Shown in pieces: positions 35,001 to 45,635 of a DNA stretch of 64,000 bases. A program made the translations under genes and the position numbers. Each line of letters begins with the position of its first letter. Positions within the stretch are counted from its first letter, which is position 1. The notes below the pieces were generated by a model that was given only the letters and a program-made list of their open reading frames with translations, made no database searches and was not told the origin of the DNA. The stretch comes from Pocillopora verrucosa (taxonomy: Eukaryota; Cnidaria; Anthozoa; Scleractinia; Pocilloporidae): contig NC_089315.1 in the NCBI RefSeq assembly GCF_036669915.1, forward strand, positions 2,409,953 to 2,473,952. The letters are read 5' to 3'.

Positions 35001-38000
35001 CGGTTTTTGCATGAACTTTTTTTCCACTTGGAATAAACATCTGGAAGGAGGAATTAAGAAACACACCCCCATCAATACACTCAGTCGTGTATTATCGTCG
35101 TTGCAATATTTTATTTGATAGACACACTAAATTTTGTTTTAGGAAACGACGCGAAAAAGAATTGCACTCGCTCGGGTTATTATCTTTTTCTTTCTTGTCA
35201 CATTACACTGGTGTTTATGCATCTTTCTTTATTTTGGGCGAAATTGAAAGTTATCAGTACGTTGTAATCATTAGTTTCTGTGATTTCCGCGTATGGTTGA
35301 GATCCATTATCGTTGAACTTTTTGCGGAAAAATCATTGACATTTTTTCTTCATTGTTTTTTGGCGGCCAAAACAACTTTAAAGATAGTTGTTGGGGAACG
35401 AAATGAATGAAAGATGCGACAGCAATAATACAGAAAGGAAAATTGAAATGGAAACATGATCACATTTGCCTTCTAATTACACTAAGTTATTGTGAGATTT
35501 GTTATATTGTCTCATTGGGTAGCCCCAAGGAAATATACGCTTTCAGTCATCTTGTAATGCAGATATAGGCACTCGGCTCACTTATCTCTTCTCATTCATA
35601 CTAAATGAACTGAGTATAATTTTGGAAAAAGTAGTTTTTGAGGTATTTTTCACGGTCGACACCGACCACTTTTTTCCATTGGATTTGAAATTGAACAACA
35701 ATTCAAATTTAATGTGAAAATAGTAAATATCATGTACGTAAGAAAATGTGCTTATATTGTGGTATTAATCGCTTATGTTTCAGGCGTTAATATTTTTAAG
35801 AGGTTTTTTACCCGTTCGGTATCCTTTTATGTTCCATGATATTGTTTTCTCACATGATATTCTTTCTCACATAGAGATCACTTCCTCGAAAGCCTCCAAC
35901 TTCAAATACATCGAATATCTAACCCACTGTATATGTGTTGTCTTCGTATTCAAATGCTTATTTCTCCCCAAAAATTTATCACATTTAATGCAATCCTTTG
36001 TGTAACAGCTATAATTAAGTTTAACTAATTTCTTTAACGGTTCATAAATCTCCGCTTACCAGAAATCGAAAAATATTTATGTTGTTTTATCGGTCAATCA
36101 ATTTTTTTTATGCTTCTCAGTCCACATTGTTCTTACCTATAGATCCTTTGGATCTGTAACAATGCAACGGAGCAACTTTGAACTTCCTTAAGCTGTGCAA
36201 GATAGCTGAAATACTGAGTGAATTCGGCGCCAAGACGGAGTTGTTTTGGTTGAAATATTGTCTTTCTTTCAATACACATAGAGCGATGTAAAAGACACGG
36301 TGTAAAATAATACTTGTTTCATGAAATGTTAAGGATCTAAGAATGATCCCACGCTCTGAAGGTATCAGTGTAACCAGGAAATCACTGGTATTTCTGTTAG
36401 CAAAAAAAAAAAAGAAGGAAAGCATCACAACACAATATTTTTATTCTAACCTGTTATGTAAAAATAGTGAAAGGGCATTACTCGATATGTTTACATCTTT
36501 CGCCGAATTCATCCGCAATGAAACTCACTTAATATTTCGGAAGGCAATTTGATAACAACTTTGGATGTCATTAAGCTCACTGAATTGCCGAACCCGCAAG
36601 CACTGAAATGAAAACCTCTGAGATTCAGTTAATCCGCCTGTAGTAATTAGTTGCCACAGGAGGCGTATTTGGCGACAACATGCGATAACGCGCTGTAAAG
36701 ATTACTCATCAGAAGGGTAGATTTTCTTCATAAACTGCATGGCTATTTCTTGCAGAATTGAAAACAATAACGTCTAGGAAGGTATAAAGGAAATATACAA
36801 CATAATCAGCCGGCACAATAGCAAGTTTTTGCGATATGTATATTCAAAACATAATCATATTCATTCAAAGATTAATATTTTGAGCTTTGAACGCCATGAC
36901 TCCAGGAGAGAATTGGTGAAAGTCATTCGATGAGAATGGACCTTCAAGTGACGTGGGTTGTATTAGAGACCGTTAGTTCCTAAAATTTGTTTTTGTTGAG
37001 TTGCGTGCTTTAGGGAGTTTTTCGGTCTGACGATCGACTCAGAGGGCTACGAGTGCACGATATGAATTCAAGTTCAAAATAAAAGCAATACCGAAAATAG
37101 AATTATTCCCCGTAAAGATTACTCCGTCTCGCAATTAAAGACACAGTTGTTAAGTTATTAAAGGAAGTAATCATGAACTTATCAACAATGAAAAAACTTT
37201 AAATAAAAACTGCGATATGTTGGTTCCTTGTTTTCTCTGTCAATATGATATATATTTGCTAGCTTACTGTTTAATTGGAAAACTTCGAACTTGTTGGCTT
37301 GTAAGTCTCAAACACTTAATCTTTCATTAAAAAAGGTAGCATTCAACATCAATCAAAATATGCTTTGCTATGAAGTGGAACCAAAATGTGTTAATTATAC
37401 CTTTCCAAAACTCGCAAATTTTTGCATCGGTTATTTTTTTTAGCCGCCCATCCAGATCTTTAGAACAATACATTATTTCATGAAAATGCCTTCCCTTACT
37501 CTGGCCTCCTTTCCAAAAGATTGGTTTTTTTAATTTCAAATGCGTTACTTTCTGCCTATAAAATTTTTGTACTCATTCGTGTTTGCAATGAATCTACGGG
37601 ACAACTTTGCGCTACGATTCTATTGAAAAATATTCGGATACTTATCAATGAACCATAGACGGGAGGAAAGCTTGTATGCTGCAAGCGAAACCTATTAGCA
37701 TTATTCATTCCTATTCACGAATTAGCTTCCTCTATAGCTGATTATGCCTAGCTTAAGCCAACCTCTCTACTTCTTATCAAGAACTAAAATAAACATATTC
37801 TATTAACCTTCTCTTGTTGTTGCCGACTTTAATGACAAAGTGCTTCATATTTTTTTCATTTTAGGGGTAATTAAGGAGGAGAATATCTCTCATTTATAAT
37901 CAGTCTTGACAAGTCAGTCTCGTAAGGTCTTAAAACACTCTTGGTAACTTTCCGGTACTTAGAAAAAAGGCACCTTGTTTTTGAAATCAAGTGACTCACA

Positions 38001-38148
38001 ACAAGACACTTAATGGACTAAGGATAACAAAGACTGTTCATTTTGGCTGAGGAAACACCGAGATAAGGACGGTCACCCCGTAGAGCTGAACGGACGAAGC
38101 CGGGAAATTCAATTGAACCCTTCTCTAATTTTTTTAACAAGTAACGCA
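29083..38148. other. 9-kb interval without a supported gene
   Basis: AT-rich with many short chance ORFs in all frames. The longest is a 178-codon minus-strand frame at 31642-32178, without a recognised family. There is a G-run at about 30859-30874, several T-runs, and no recognised RNA gene. It may hold regulatory sequence or a 5' UTR exon of the first GPCR, but nothing shows this directly. Confidence 0.5.
29574..29579 (+). terminator. Possible PLAA poly(A) signal
   Basis: An AATAAA hexamer about 490 bases 3' of the PLAA stop codon, the first clear one downstream. No further support. Confidence 0.3.
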
Positions 38149-39255
38149 ATGAACAACTCGCTCGCACAGCACAAACTCAACTCAAGCGACGAGGAAATTC
38201 AAACTTTTGATTTCATGCCAGGATTCGTGTATCCAGTCGCGACGTGTCATATAATTATATTAACAGTAGCTGCAGTGGGAAATCTTCTAGTTTGTTACGC
38301 TATACTCGCCAACAGAAACTTGCGCACCAATCCAACGAACCTCTTTATTTTCTCCCTGGCGTTGTCGGATCTCCTGACAGTCACACTGGTTTTGCCATTT
38401 GATATAGAAGGGATCTGTCTTCAGTGGGTTTGGAATCATGGAGAAATTATGTGCAGAGCATGGATAACGATGTACCTAATAACCGTACCAACCTCGATTT
38501 TGACCCTATTGGCCGTCAGCGTGGATCGATACAAAAGCCTCAGTGATCCTCTAAATCGTTTTAGACGTTGCAGATTCATGACTCGGAAAAGAGCTTTCTT
38601 TATCTGCTTTATAATCTGGCTGTACAGTTTTTTGTGCGCTTTGCTTCCTGTCATGGGTTGGCGGACAGCTGACTATTTTGTCCACGACAAAGTTTGTTAT
38701 TTCCCTTTCACCCGGGTTTATTTCATTCTGACTTCTGTTCTGAATTTCATTTTGCCACTATTGGTAACATGCGGAATCTATATTAAGATTTATATGATCG
38801 CTTCCACTCATCACAAGAACGTTGAAGGAGATGACAGCCGAAAATTTCGTTCCACCGAAGAGAAAAAGGTGTATTCCAGAAATGTAAGAGCAGCTAAGAC
38901 AATATCTATTTTTGTGGGGGCTTTTTTCTGTTGCTGGGTGCCATTTTCATCGGTCAGTATTATCGCGTTCATTTGCGGCGAGTCATGTACGGGCAGTATC
39001 CCCTATGAAGCTCGCATCGTTTTGTTAATGTTTGGGTACCTAAACTCGGCGCTCAATCCGTTTCTTTTTGCATTCCGTAACCGCAGATTTAAGGCCACCT
39101 ACTCGCTGATGGTGAGATCACTAAAAGCTCGTTCTAAGCCCGAAAGAAAAATTAGCCGCTCGACACTGACGCAAAGCACGATCGGCTCCGAAGTTCTAGA
39201 TTCGCAAGATATGAATGTTCGTCTCCAATCGGTGAGGCCGAAGCGGGAGTATTGA
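38149..39255 (+). CDS. Class A GPCR 1 of the cluster (368 aa, intronless)
   Basis: A seven-transmembrane rhodopsin-like receptor in one exon. The ATG at 38149 (MNNSL) is chosen because the open frame further upstream has only a TTG, and the paralogues start the same way. Two N-glycosylation sites (NNS, NSS) lie before TM1. Landmarks: GN44-45 in TM1, LALSD with Asp74, Cys102 and Cys183 for the TM3-ECL2 disulphide, DRY 126-128, Trp157, CWVP 262-265, NPFLF 303-307. At 3.32 there is Tyr109, not Asp. The C-tail has SRSTLTQSTIGSEV and VRLQSV. Ligand unknown; genes 1 and 2 form one subgroup by CWVP and the TM5 CGIYIKIY. Confidence 0.93.
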   Translation: MNNSLAQHKLNSSDEEIQTFDFMPGFVYPVATCHIIILTVAAVGNLLVCYAILANRNLRTNPTNLFIFSLALSDLLTVTLVLPFDIEGICLQWVWNHGEIMCRAWITMYLITVPTSILTLLAVSVDRYKSLSDPLNRFRRCRFMTRKRAFFICFIIWLYSFLCALLPVMGWRTADYFVHDKVCYFPFTRVYFILTSVLNFILPLLVTCGIYIKIYMIASTHHKNVEGDDSRKFRSTEEKKVYSRNVRAAKTISIFVGAFFCCWVPFSSVSIIAFICGESCTGSIPYEARIVLLMFGYLNSALNPFLFAFRNRRFKATYSLMVRSLKARSKPERKISRSTLTQSTIGSEVLDSQDMNVRLQSVRPKREY

Positions 39256-39340
39256 AGAATTGTATGCTGCTTCGAAATTGTTTAGTGTCATTCGGAGTAT
39301 TTTGGTTCAGTGTCAAGATAAAATGTATTTATTTTATCTC

Positions 39341-39523
39341 CCCCCCCCCCCCCCACATAGCCTCTGTAATATTCTGAAACCCCCTTCCCTTATATGCAAT
39401 TTTCTAAAGTCCCCACTCCCTTATACCCTGTTAGTGACAACTAATCTCCCTTCCATTCCCCCCTGAAAACCATGTAATACCCCCCAAATCCCCCCCTCCA
39501 GCGATATAAAAATGACTGTTCCC
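39341..39523. repeat. Repeat family D, copy 1 (C-rich half)
   Basis: Begins with a 14-C run and continues in C-rich steps (ACCCCCTTCCC, TCCCTTCCATTCCCCCCTGAAAACCATGT, TAATACCCCCC), ending AATGACTG. The CCCCTGAAAACCATGT-type core is shared with copies at 45365 and 54434. The G-rich half is missing here. It lies about 85 bases after the stop of GPCR 1. Confidence 0.6.
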
Positions 39524-40262
39524 TTATATACAAACAAGGATTTTTACAGAAATTGACAAAAGATTGGCTGAAGCGCACTTCATTAATTTGCAGTTGTCAA
39601 TTCTAGCTGTCCGTTATGCCTATCTTGCCAATCTAAAAGAAGAAGGTTAAACCATTTATTTACTTTCATGACCCGGCATATATATCTGTCAAAGTTAAAG
39701 TGGAGAGTTGCCACATTATTATTAAGTACTGAAACTGGAATTGCATGGGGTATATAAATTTCCTAGATTTTCTGGTTACTTAGATTAGTTATATAGGTAT
39801 GTTGTTACATTCGTATTTTTAAAAAGTTAGTCTTAGAAACGATCATGATCACTACGGCTTGTCAACAAACGAGGTTTTACTCAAACTGAATTCGAAGTTT
39901 GAGATGGAGTAAATTGATCTAACGGATACGGCTTAGCTGTGACTGCTTCTCGCGATTGAAAAAATTTGAGATTCCCCGAATTTAAGATTGGATTTCGCTC
40001 ACAATGCTGATTTTTTGCGCTATTGAGGCGGTTATAACGTATTTAAGAAGAAACCGCGCGGGATTTCACGATTTCGCGACTTAAAATTTCATTTTCATAA
40101 AGGCTTAAGTTTGAAGTTTGTTATCGCGTTATAGGAAATTAAAAAAGCCATATACAGGGTGATGAACGCTAAATATACTGTGAAATAACAGAAATTAAAG
40201 TTAGCATTGTTTGCCGCAGAGCGATCGGTTAATCATGAGAAACAGCTCAATTCATGAAGTTA

Positions 40263-40470
40263 GTAAGTTCCAAAAGAAACTGTGGTGCTATATCGATGGG
40301 GTTTATCACAAGATACGTAGTTTGATTTTACCAACTGAGATAGTAATGTGAATTGGAGAGTGAAAAGTTGCTAAAGCTGACGTTATGAGCGTTAGCCCTT
40401 CGTCTGAGCCTAAGAAACTCTCTACAGGCGCCGATTTACATTACTGATCAACTCAGTTGACAAAACCAAC
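40263..40470 (+). repeat. Repeat family E, copy 1
   Basis: Begins GTAAGTTCCAAAAGAAACTG and contains CAACTGAGATAGTAATGTGA, AAAGCTGACGTTATGAGCGT and TTAGCCCTTCGTCTGAGCC, then CTCAGTTGACAAAACC. The same order of segments is seen at 42057-42240. The CAACTGAG and CTCAGTTG pieces are inverted to each other. No coding potential. Confidence 0.6.
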
Positions 40471-42056
40471 AATCTCATTGTTCAGTTCATGTCAATTTTT
40501 TGTGATTAGCAAGTAATGAAAGTTGGAGCGGGTATGTGAAGAAAAAGAAATTGGATTTCGTGCGCAATAATTAGCTCAAAGCGCAAAAAGAATCAGAACG
40601 AAAACGATGCAACTGTATTTTTAGCTCGACTATAATAGTTAACACCATTAAGGTAAAGAGATGCTTAAATCGAAATCACGCTCCATATGCAGCGAGAAAA
40701 AACATTTAGAGCCGTGTTAAATAGCTACTATTGTAACTCAAATGCATATATAGTGTATACATCAATTTATATTTAGTTTATGGTGAAACTTAGCTTTAAT
40801 TGCTTGGAATCGATAGCATTATTGGGTTAAGCTGATCAATTTAAATAGGCAGCTTTTTAACCTGAACTGAAGACAAACAACCAGTGGATTTTCTTCGACA
40901 AACTGCAATCTTTTTAAGGTCTATGGACAAAGACCTCCTGTGTGCTAGGCCCCTTTCAAGTTAACAAACTTAGAGTATCACGTACAGGGATGTGGTTGTA
41001 GTCGTTGTACATACAGTTTCTTGACTCAGGACTAGTTTCAATGCTGAAAAAACTGAATCATTGAACGAGTTTGGATATGTACTTAACCGTAAAAGTATAT
41101 TGTTCTACTATCACAGCCATATACATGTATTGTATTATGTATCATAACTGTTTATATCAGGCTACGCGTCTTGGGAATAAAAACAGAGATGAAGAAAGAT
41201 GGGGAAAAGCTTAAAGAAAGCTGTCATTTCGTTATATTACAACGCAGATCAAAGTCCTTTTTGAAAGCGACAAATTTTACTCACAAGATTTAGATTTAAA
41301 TTCTCACTATTTGCCATAAATTAACTGTTAATTTGGCCCGCCAGAACCGTTCGTTGGAGGCCTGGAGAAAAGTGAACCAGCGCGAGGCCTGCTAGGGGTC
41401 TGGTACTGAATATTAGTGCAAGATCACTCCAGATCACTAATAGCTATCAGTCACACCCCCAACTTTGCGCATGGCCTTTAACTTACCCGCGAGCGAAGAA
41501 ACCCTCGTCCTGCAGTACTAATTATAAGGACCTGTTCGCAGGTTTGAGGTTAAGGTAAACAATATCCCAAAGTTGATACTTTTCTTTCTTCTCTTCACCC
41601 TCAACTCAAAAATGTGTTGATCCTGTAAGGAAAAAGTTTTCTTTGTTTACTTCCTCAATTAAACTGGCAGAACTGAGACTAATGAGAGAGTTTAATCCCA
41701 TGTTAACCTTAAGCACCCTGTCAAGTGTTATTGTTGATGCTTTTAAACTGTATGATAGCATAATGGCTTGATATTTTGATTATTGATTCTTGCTCCTTTT
41801 ATTTTGAAAAATGAAAAACCCTTTTTCCAAGTTAATAGACTCAAACGCGCCAACGTTTTGATTCGCTGATAAATTATTAAAAAAAAAAAGACCATTCATT
41901 TAACGACAAAGAATTGCCCTGGGGTCAAGAGCTGGCTGGTGACGAAACATTTGTAATACATAGTCTGGGTCAGCCGGGGTAACTTTGGTCGACGAGATAC
42001 CTTTTCCCGACGATGTTAGTATTGGTAACCAAGCTGTCGGGCAAAGGAATAAAGGG

Positions 42057-42240
42057 GTAAGTTTCTAAAGAAACTATAGTGCTGCGTCGGTGGGAGAGTA
42101 TAGCAGGTAACAACTGAGTTGAAAACGTAACTGAGTTGAAAACGTAAATTGGCCACCGTAAAGAGTTAAAAAGCTGACGTCTCGAGCGTCAGGCCTTAGT
42201 CAGAGCGATTGATGAATCTGACATAGCAGATCATTGAAAA
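42057..42240 (+). repeat. Repeat family E, copy 2
   Basis: Begins GTAAGTTTCTAAAGAAACTA, then AACTGAGTTGAAAACGT repeated twice in tandem, TAAATTGGCCACCGTAAAGA, AAGCTGACGTCTCGAGCGTC and CCTTAGTCAGAGCG. Aligns with copy 1 at 40263. The tandem duplication is private to this copy. Confidence 0.6.
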
Positions 42241-42485
42241 TAGCAACCAAAAAACGTGAAAACAGCAAGAACTAGGACACAAGGTGACTGCAGAAAGAAA
42301 GATGTCCAGGTGGAGCCTAAATGTAAGTTAAAAGTTCCTGGAAGGTCTGTCAACCCTTTAACTTTTAATGCGTAATGCTTTTTATTGCGAAGGACCAGCA
42401 TGGTTGTTTAAAGGACAGAGATTTTGCTGTGGAAATAATGAAGCCTCGGTGTCATCATATGTTTGGCATTCAGCACTTGGAATAG

Positions 42486-42638
42486 AAATAATGAGGGCAA
42501 TAATAATAACAACAATGAAGGTAATAATAATGCAACGTAATGTTATGCAACATAATGATGATAACAATAATTATAACGATAATTATATTAATGACCATAA
42601 TGATATTAATGATAATAGCATTCAATTGAAAAGCAGAC

Positions 42639-42677
<39 letters not shown>

Positions 42678-42690
42678 CTATATATATACA
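42486..42690. repeat. AT-rich trinucleotide tract and (TA)n microsatellite
   Basis: An imperfect AAT/GAT-rich tract (about 42486-42620) is followed by a run of about 15 TA units at 42642-42672 and a degraded TATACACA tail. Simple sequence only. Confidence 0.85.
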
Positions 42691-43776
42691 TATTTTTTTT
42701 TATTTCTATTTTTTGGAACGCTGACATCAACCGTTTACGAAAGCGATACTTACAATGAAACGCAAATTTGACGCAAAAGCCGCTTTGACAAGATTTTCAC
42801 ACGGGCTGAGCCATAGGTCGGTAAAATTATCTTGGGAGATCAGAGATTGTGCCTTCAAGACAATATTCGCGAAGGTTGATTGCAGATTAGCATAAATAAT
42901 GCCTCAGTAAATCTCGATTTTGTTTTCTTGAACGATATTCGTGACACGCAAGAGTATATTCATCAATCTTCCGCTCTTCCTGCAAATTTATAGCTTTAAC
43001 TCGCTCCCATTATGTCTGCCCTCTGCCTCGTTAGCCAATGTCGAGAAGAAATATCCTCTTTTTCTCCTTTTCCTTGAGCACAGTCTGTAGTAAAAGGTAT
43101 ACGTGACAGTATCACTAATATCACTTAAAACGGGGTCAGTATACTTCATTGTCTCGAAAATCTAATTAGACTTGGACATCAATATTTTTTTCTAGCTTAG
43201 TAAAAGCTTGATTATTAAGCTCTCGGTTGGTTTGAAAGAGCGAAATCGAATTATTCTCTTTCTTGAGAATTTTAGTCATCTCTGAAATTCCAATCACACG
43301 TAGACGTTTGGTATTTCATTCACAATGTTGTCTGGGCGGAAATCGGTATTAGTTCAGAAAATAGATACTAGAATATCGTTATAGCATCCATAATATTTTG
43401 ATTATGGAAAGGATCTATCATTCAAACCTTCAAACTCCCAAATATACAACATTTTTAAACGGGTTAAAAATATACGGCAGACGTGACTCCAAGGAAACAA
43501 AAGTTGGTTACTTTAGGGTCAACTATGACCAGCTAATAATCTTGAACGATTTAGCGCTGTCATCTCGTTATGCTCCTCAGTGTGTATTGAATCTGATATG
43601 TATTGATTTTTCATGGGAATTGATTCCGAAGGCAGACTTGCAAAACAACTTGATTCTCTCTGAAACTCCGGCGAATATGGTTACAACTTGACGACGCAGA
43701 AAACTTCTTTTTCGACCAAGAAGTGAAAGTGAGCTCTCAGCAAGGAGAAACATCATTGATATACTCAAATCAGAAG

Positions 43777-44913
43777 ATGAATAACTCGTCTGGATCACAT
43801 CCAAGTGTTGCCCGTGATGAATGGAGTTATTCATTTACAGATGCCTTCAAGTTTCCTGTATTGACCGTTTATATAATCATTGTAGTGGTGGCAGTAATTG
43901 GGAACATCATGGTTTGCTTTGCGATCCTAGTGGACAAAAGCCTTCGAAGCAATCCCACAACAATCCTCCTATGCTCTCTGGCGTTCTCTGATCTGCTTAC
44001 CGTGACTACCGTCACTCCATTACAAACAGAAGAATTTTTCCTACGAGGAACCTGGTTTTACGGTAAAACTATGTGCAAGCTATGGAGTACTGTTTTTTAC
44101 ATCGCTGTACCCACCTCAATTCTGACCCTTCTTGTTCTCAGCGTCGACCGTTACAACCACCTAACTGACCCGTTAAATCGGTTTCGTAAAACAAGGTTTA
44201 TGACACGGAAAAAGGCCATGATGATCAACTGTTTGATATGGTTTTACACCGTTCTGTTTGCTTCAATTCCTTACACTGACTGGGGAGATTTCCACTATGA
44301 ATCTTTCGCCTATGACAAAAGATGTTGGTTCCCATACATTAGCAGTTATACAACAGTAACAAGTTTCCTCAACTTTTTGTTGCCTCTGCTTATAACTTGC
44401 GGAATTTACATCAAGATTTATCGCATTGCGAGTGTGCGAAATAAAAACGTAACTACCGCCCGCAGATGTGAGTGCGGCAAATTAACTTTCACTCAAGAGA
44501 CGAACAATTATATAGGAAACCTTAAAGCAGCAAAGACTATATCTATGTTTGTAGGGGTGTCATTTTTCTGTTGGGTCCCTTACTCCACATTTACCATAAT
44601 CAATTTCGTATGTATACACTGTCGGCAACACATACCACCGGAAACCTACCCATTCCTGCTAATGTTGGGTTACCTGAGCTCTGCGTTGAACCCTTTCCTT
44701 TTCGCGTTTCGAAGCAAAAGCTTCAAATTTATATACTCCAAGATGCTGCGTTCAATTATGGTACTCAAACCAAAACCCAGTCCTGACTCTCGGCGAGTCT
44801 CTTCCATATCGCAGATGACTCTCGCTTCTGAGATTCCATGTTCAATGGAGGAAGGTATTATACTTCAAGCAGTGCAATCACGTCCAATAACACTTAACTT
44901 CCAGAACTGCTGA
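43777..44913 (+). CDS. Class A GPCR 2 of the cluster (378 aa, intronless)
   Basis: Seven-transmembrane receptor in one exon. The ATG at 43777 (MNNSSGS) is the first in frame; the frame upstream opens only with GTG. Landmarks: N43, Asp72, Cys100 and Cys183, DRY 124-126, Trp155, CWVP 265-268, NPFLF 305-309. Residue 3.32 is Phe107, unlike the Tyr of the other five. The third intracellular loop differs from the paralogues and carries RRCECGKL, two cysteines that could be lipidated. The C-tail RRVSSISQMTLASEIP is a diverged form of the shared signature. The most diverged member of the cluster in its tail. Ligand unknown. Confidence 0.93.
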   Translation: MNNSSGSHPSVARDEWSYSFTDAFKFPVLTVYIIIVVVAVIGNIMVCFAILVDKSLRSNPTTILLCSLAFSDLLTVTTVTPLQTEEFFLRGTWFYGKTMCKLWSTVFYIAVPTSILTLLVLSVDRYNHLTDPLNRFRKTRFMTRKKAMMINCLIWFYTVLFASIPYTDWGDFHYESFAYDKRCWFPYISSYTTVTSFLNFLLPLLITCGIYIKIYRIASVRNKNVTTARRCECGKLTFTQETNNYIGNLKAAKTISMFVGVSFFCWVPYSTFTIINFVCIHCRQHIPPETYPFLLMLGYLSSALNPFLFAFRSKSFKFIYSKMLRSIMVLKPKPSPDSRRVSSISQMTLASEIPCSMEEGIILQAVQSRPITLNFQNC

Positions 44914-45364
44914 TTAGCATTTTTTTTCGGATATCTACACACATTAACTAGCAAACAAGACAAGAGAACCGACAAATATATCAATTGGAGGGCGTTATCT
45001 TTTACATGGTGTAATTGCTTATTATCAGTGATTATAGAGATGGTTGCGTTCTGGTTGGTCGAAGATTACGTCATATCTTGCGATAGTCATCCAGAATAAG
45101 TTGGTCAGTCAATAATGAAGCACAAATTTTTAAAATAGGCACTGCGTGATTCGCTCATTTTTCATGACGGGGAAAATAAAATGCATTTGCTCATAGTCAT
45201 TATTCTAAGACAAAAAATCGCCACCGCGAGTGCACTTACAAGTGCTTAAAATGTTTTGGTTAAACACGTAATTCCTTGAACTGGTGCAGCTGTTGATACA
45301 GTCCGATCACAGTGCGATCACCCAAATTCGGTTACAAAACCTATTTTCCAGACGATCCTGCCAA

Positions 45365-45635
45365 GGAGCCAGTCTTTTACTTGTCATCTGGTGTGGGGGA
45401 GGGAGGGGATGAAAGATTCTAAAATTTACCTTATCCGATAAGGCTCTGCAAAATTCTAATGATCTTGCCCTCTCTCGTTGGCAGTAAATTTGAAGTCAAT
45501 TTTATTTATTCCCCCAGTTATACTCGTAGAGCGGAGACAGATCCCTCTTCGTTTCCCCTGAAGACCATGTGACCCCCGCCCCTCTCCCCAAAAAAAATTA
45601 TCCGCCCTCCCAGGCAATAAACAATAACTGGCTCC
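45365..45635. repeat. Repeat family D, copy 2 (full length)
   Basis: Starts GGAGCCAGTC and ends, inverted, AACTGGCTCC, so it has inverted ends of about 9 bp. The first half is G-rich (GTGTGGGGGAGGGAGGGG), the second C-rich (TTTCCCCTGAAGACCATGTG then ACCCCCGCCCCTCTCCCC). The middle TTGGCAGTAAATTTGAAGTC matches copy 3. No ORF. Confidence 0.7.

Larger units (their letters stand above)
39256..43776. other. Spacer between GPCR 1 and GPCR 2
   Basis: Holds repeat D copy 1, two copies of repeat E and an AT microsatellite (listed separately). No gene was found. The 97-codon frame at 43398-43691 is judged to be chance. Confidence 0.5.

Noticed and set aside
38113..38148. Longer N-termini for GPCR 1, 2, 3 and 6
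   Set aside because: The extra codons begin with TTG or GTG and include likely splice acceptors; all paralogues align from MNN.
43398..43691. 97-codon plus-strand frame with GYFRVNYD, which recalls M1 aminopeptidases
   Set aside because: Only this short string matches; the residues around it do not follow the aminopeptidase pattern and no splice-linked exon was found. Taken as chance.
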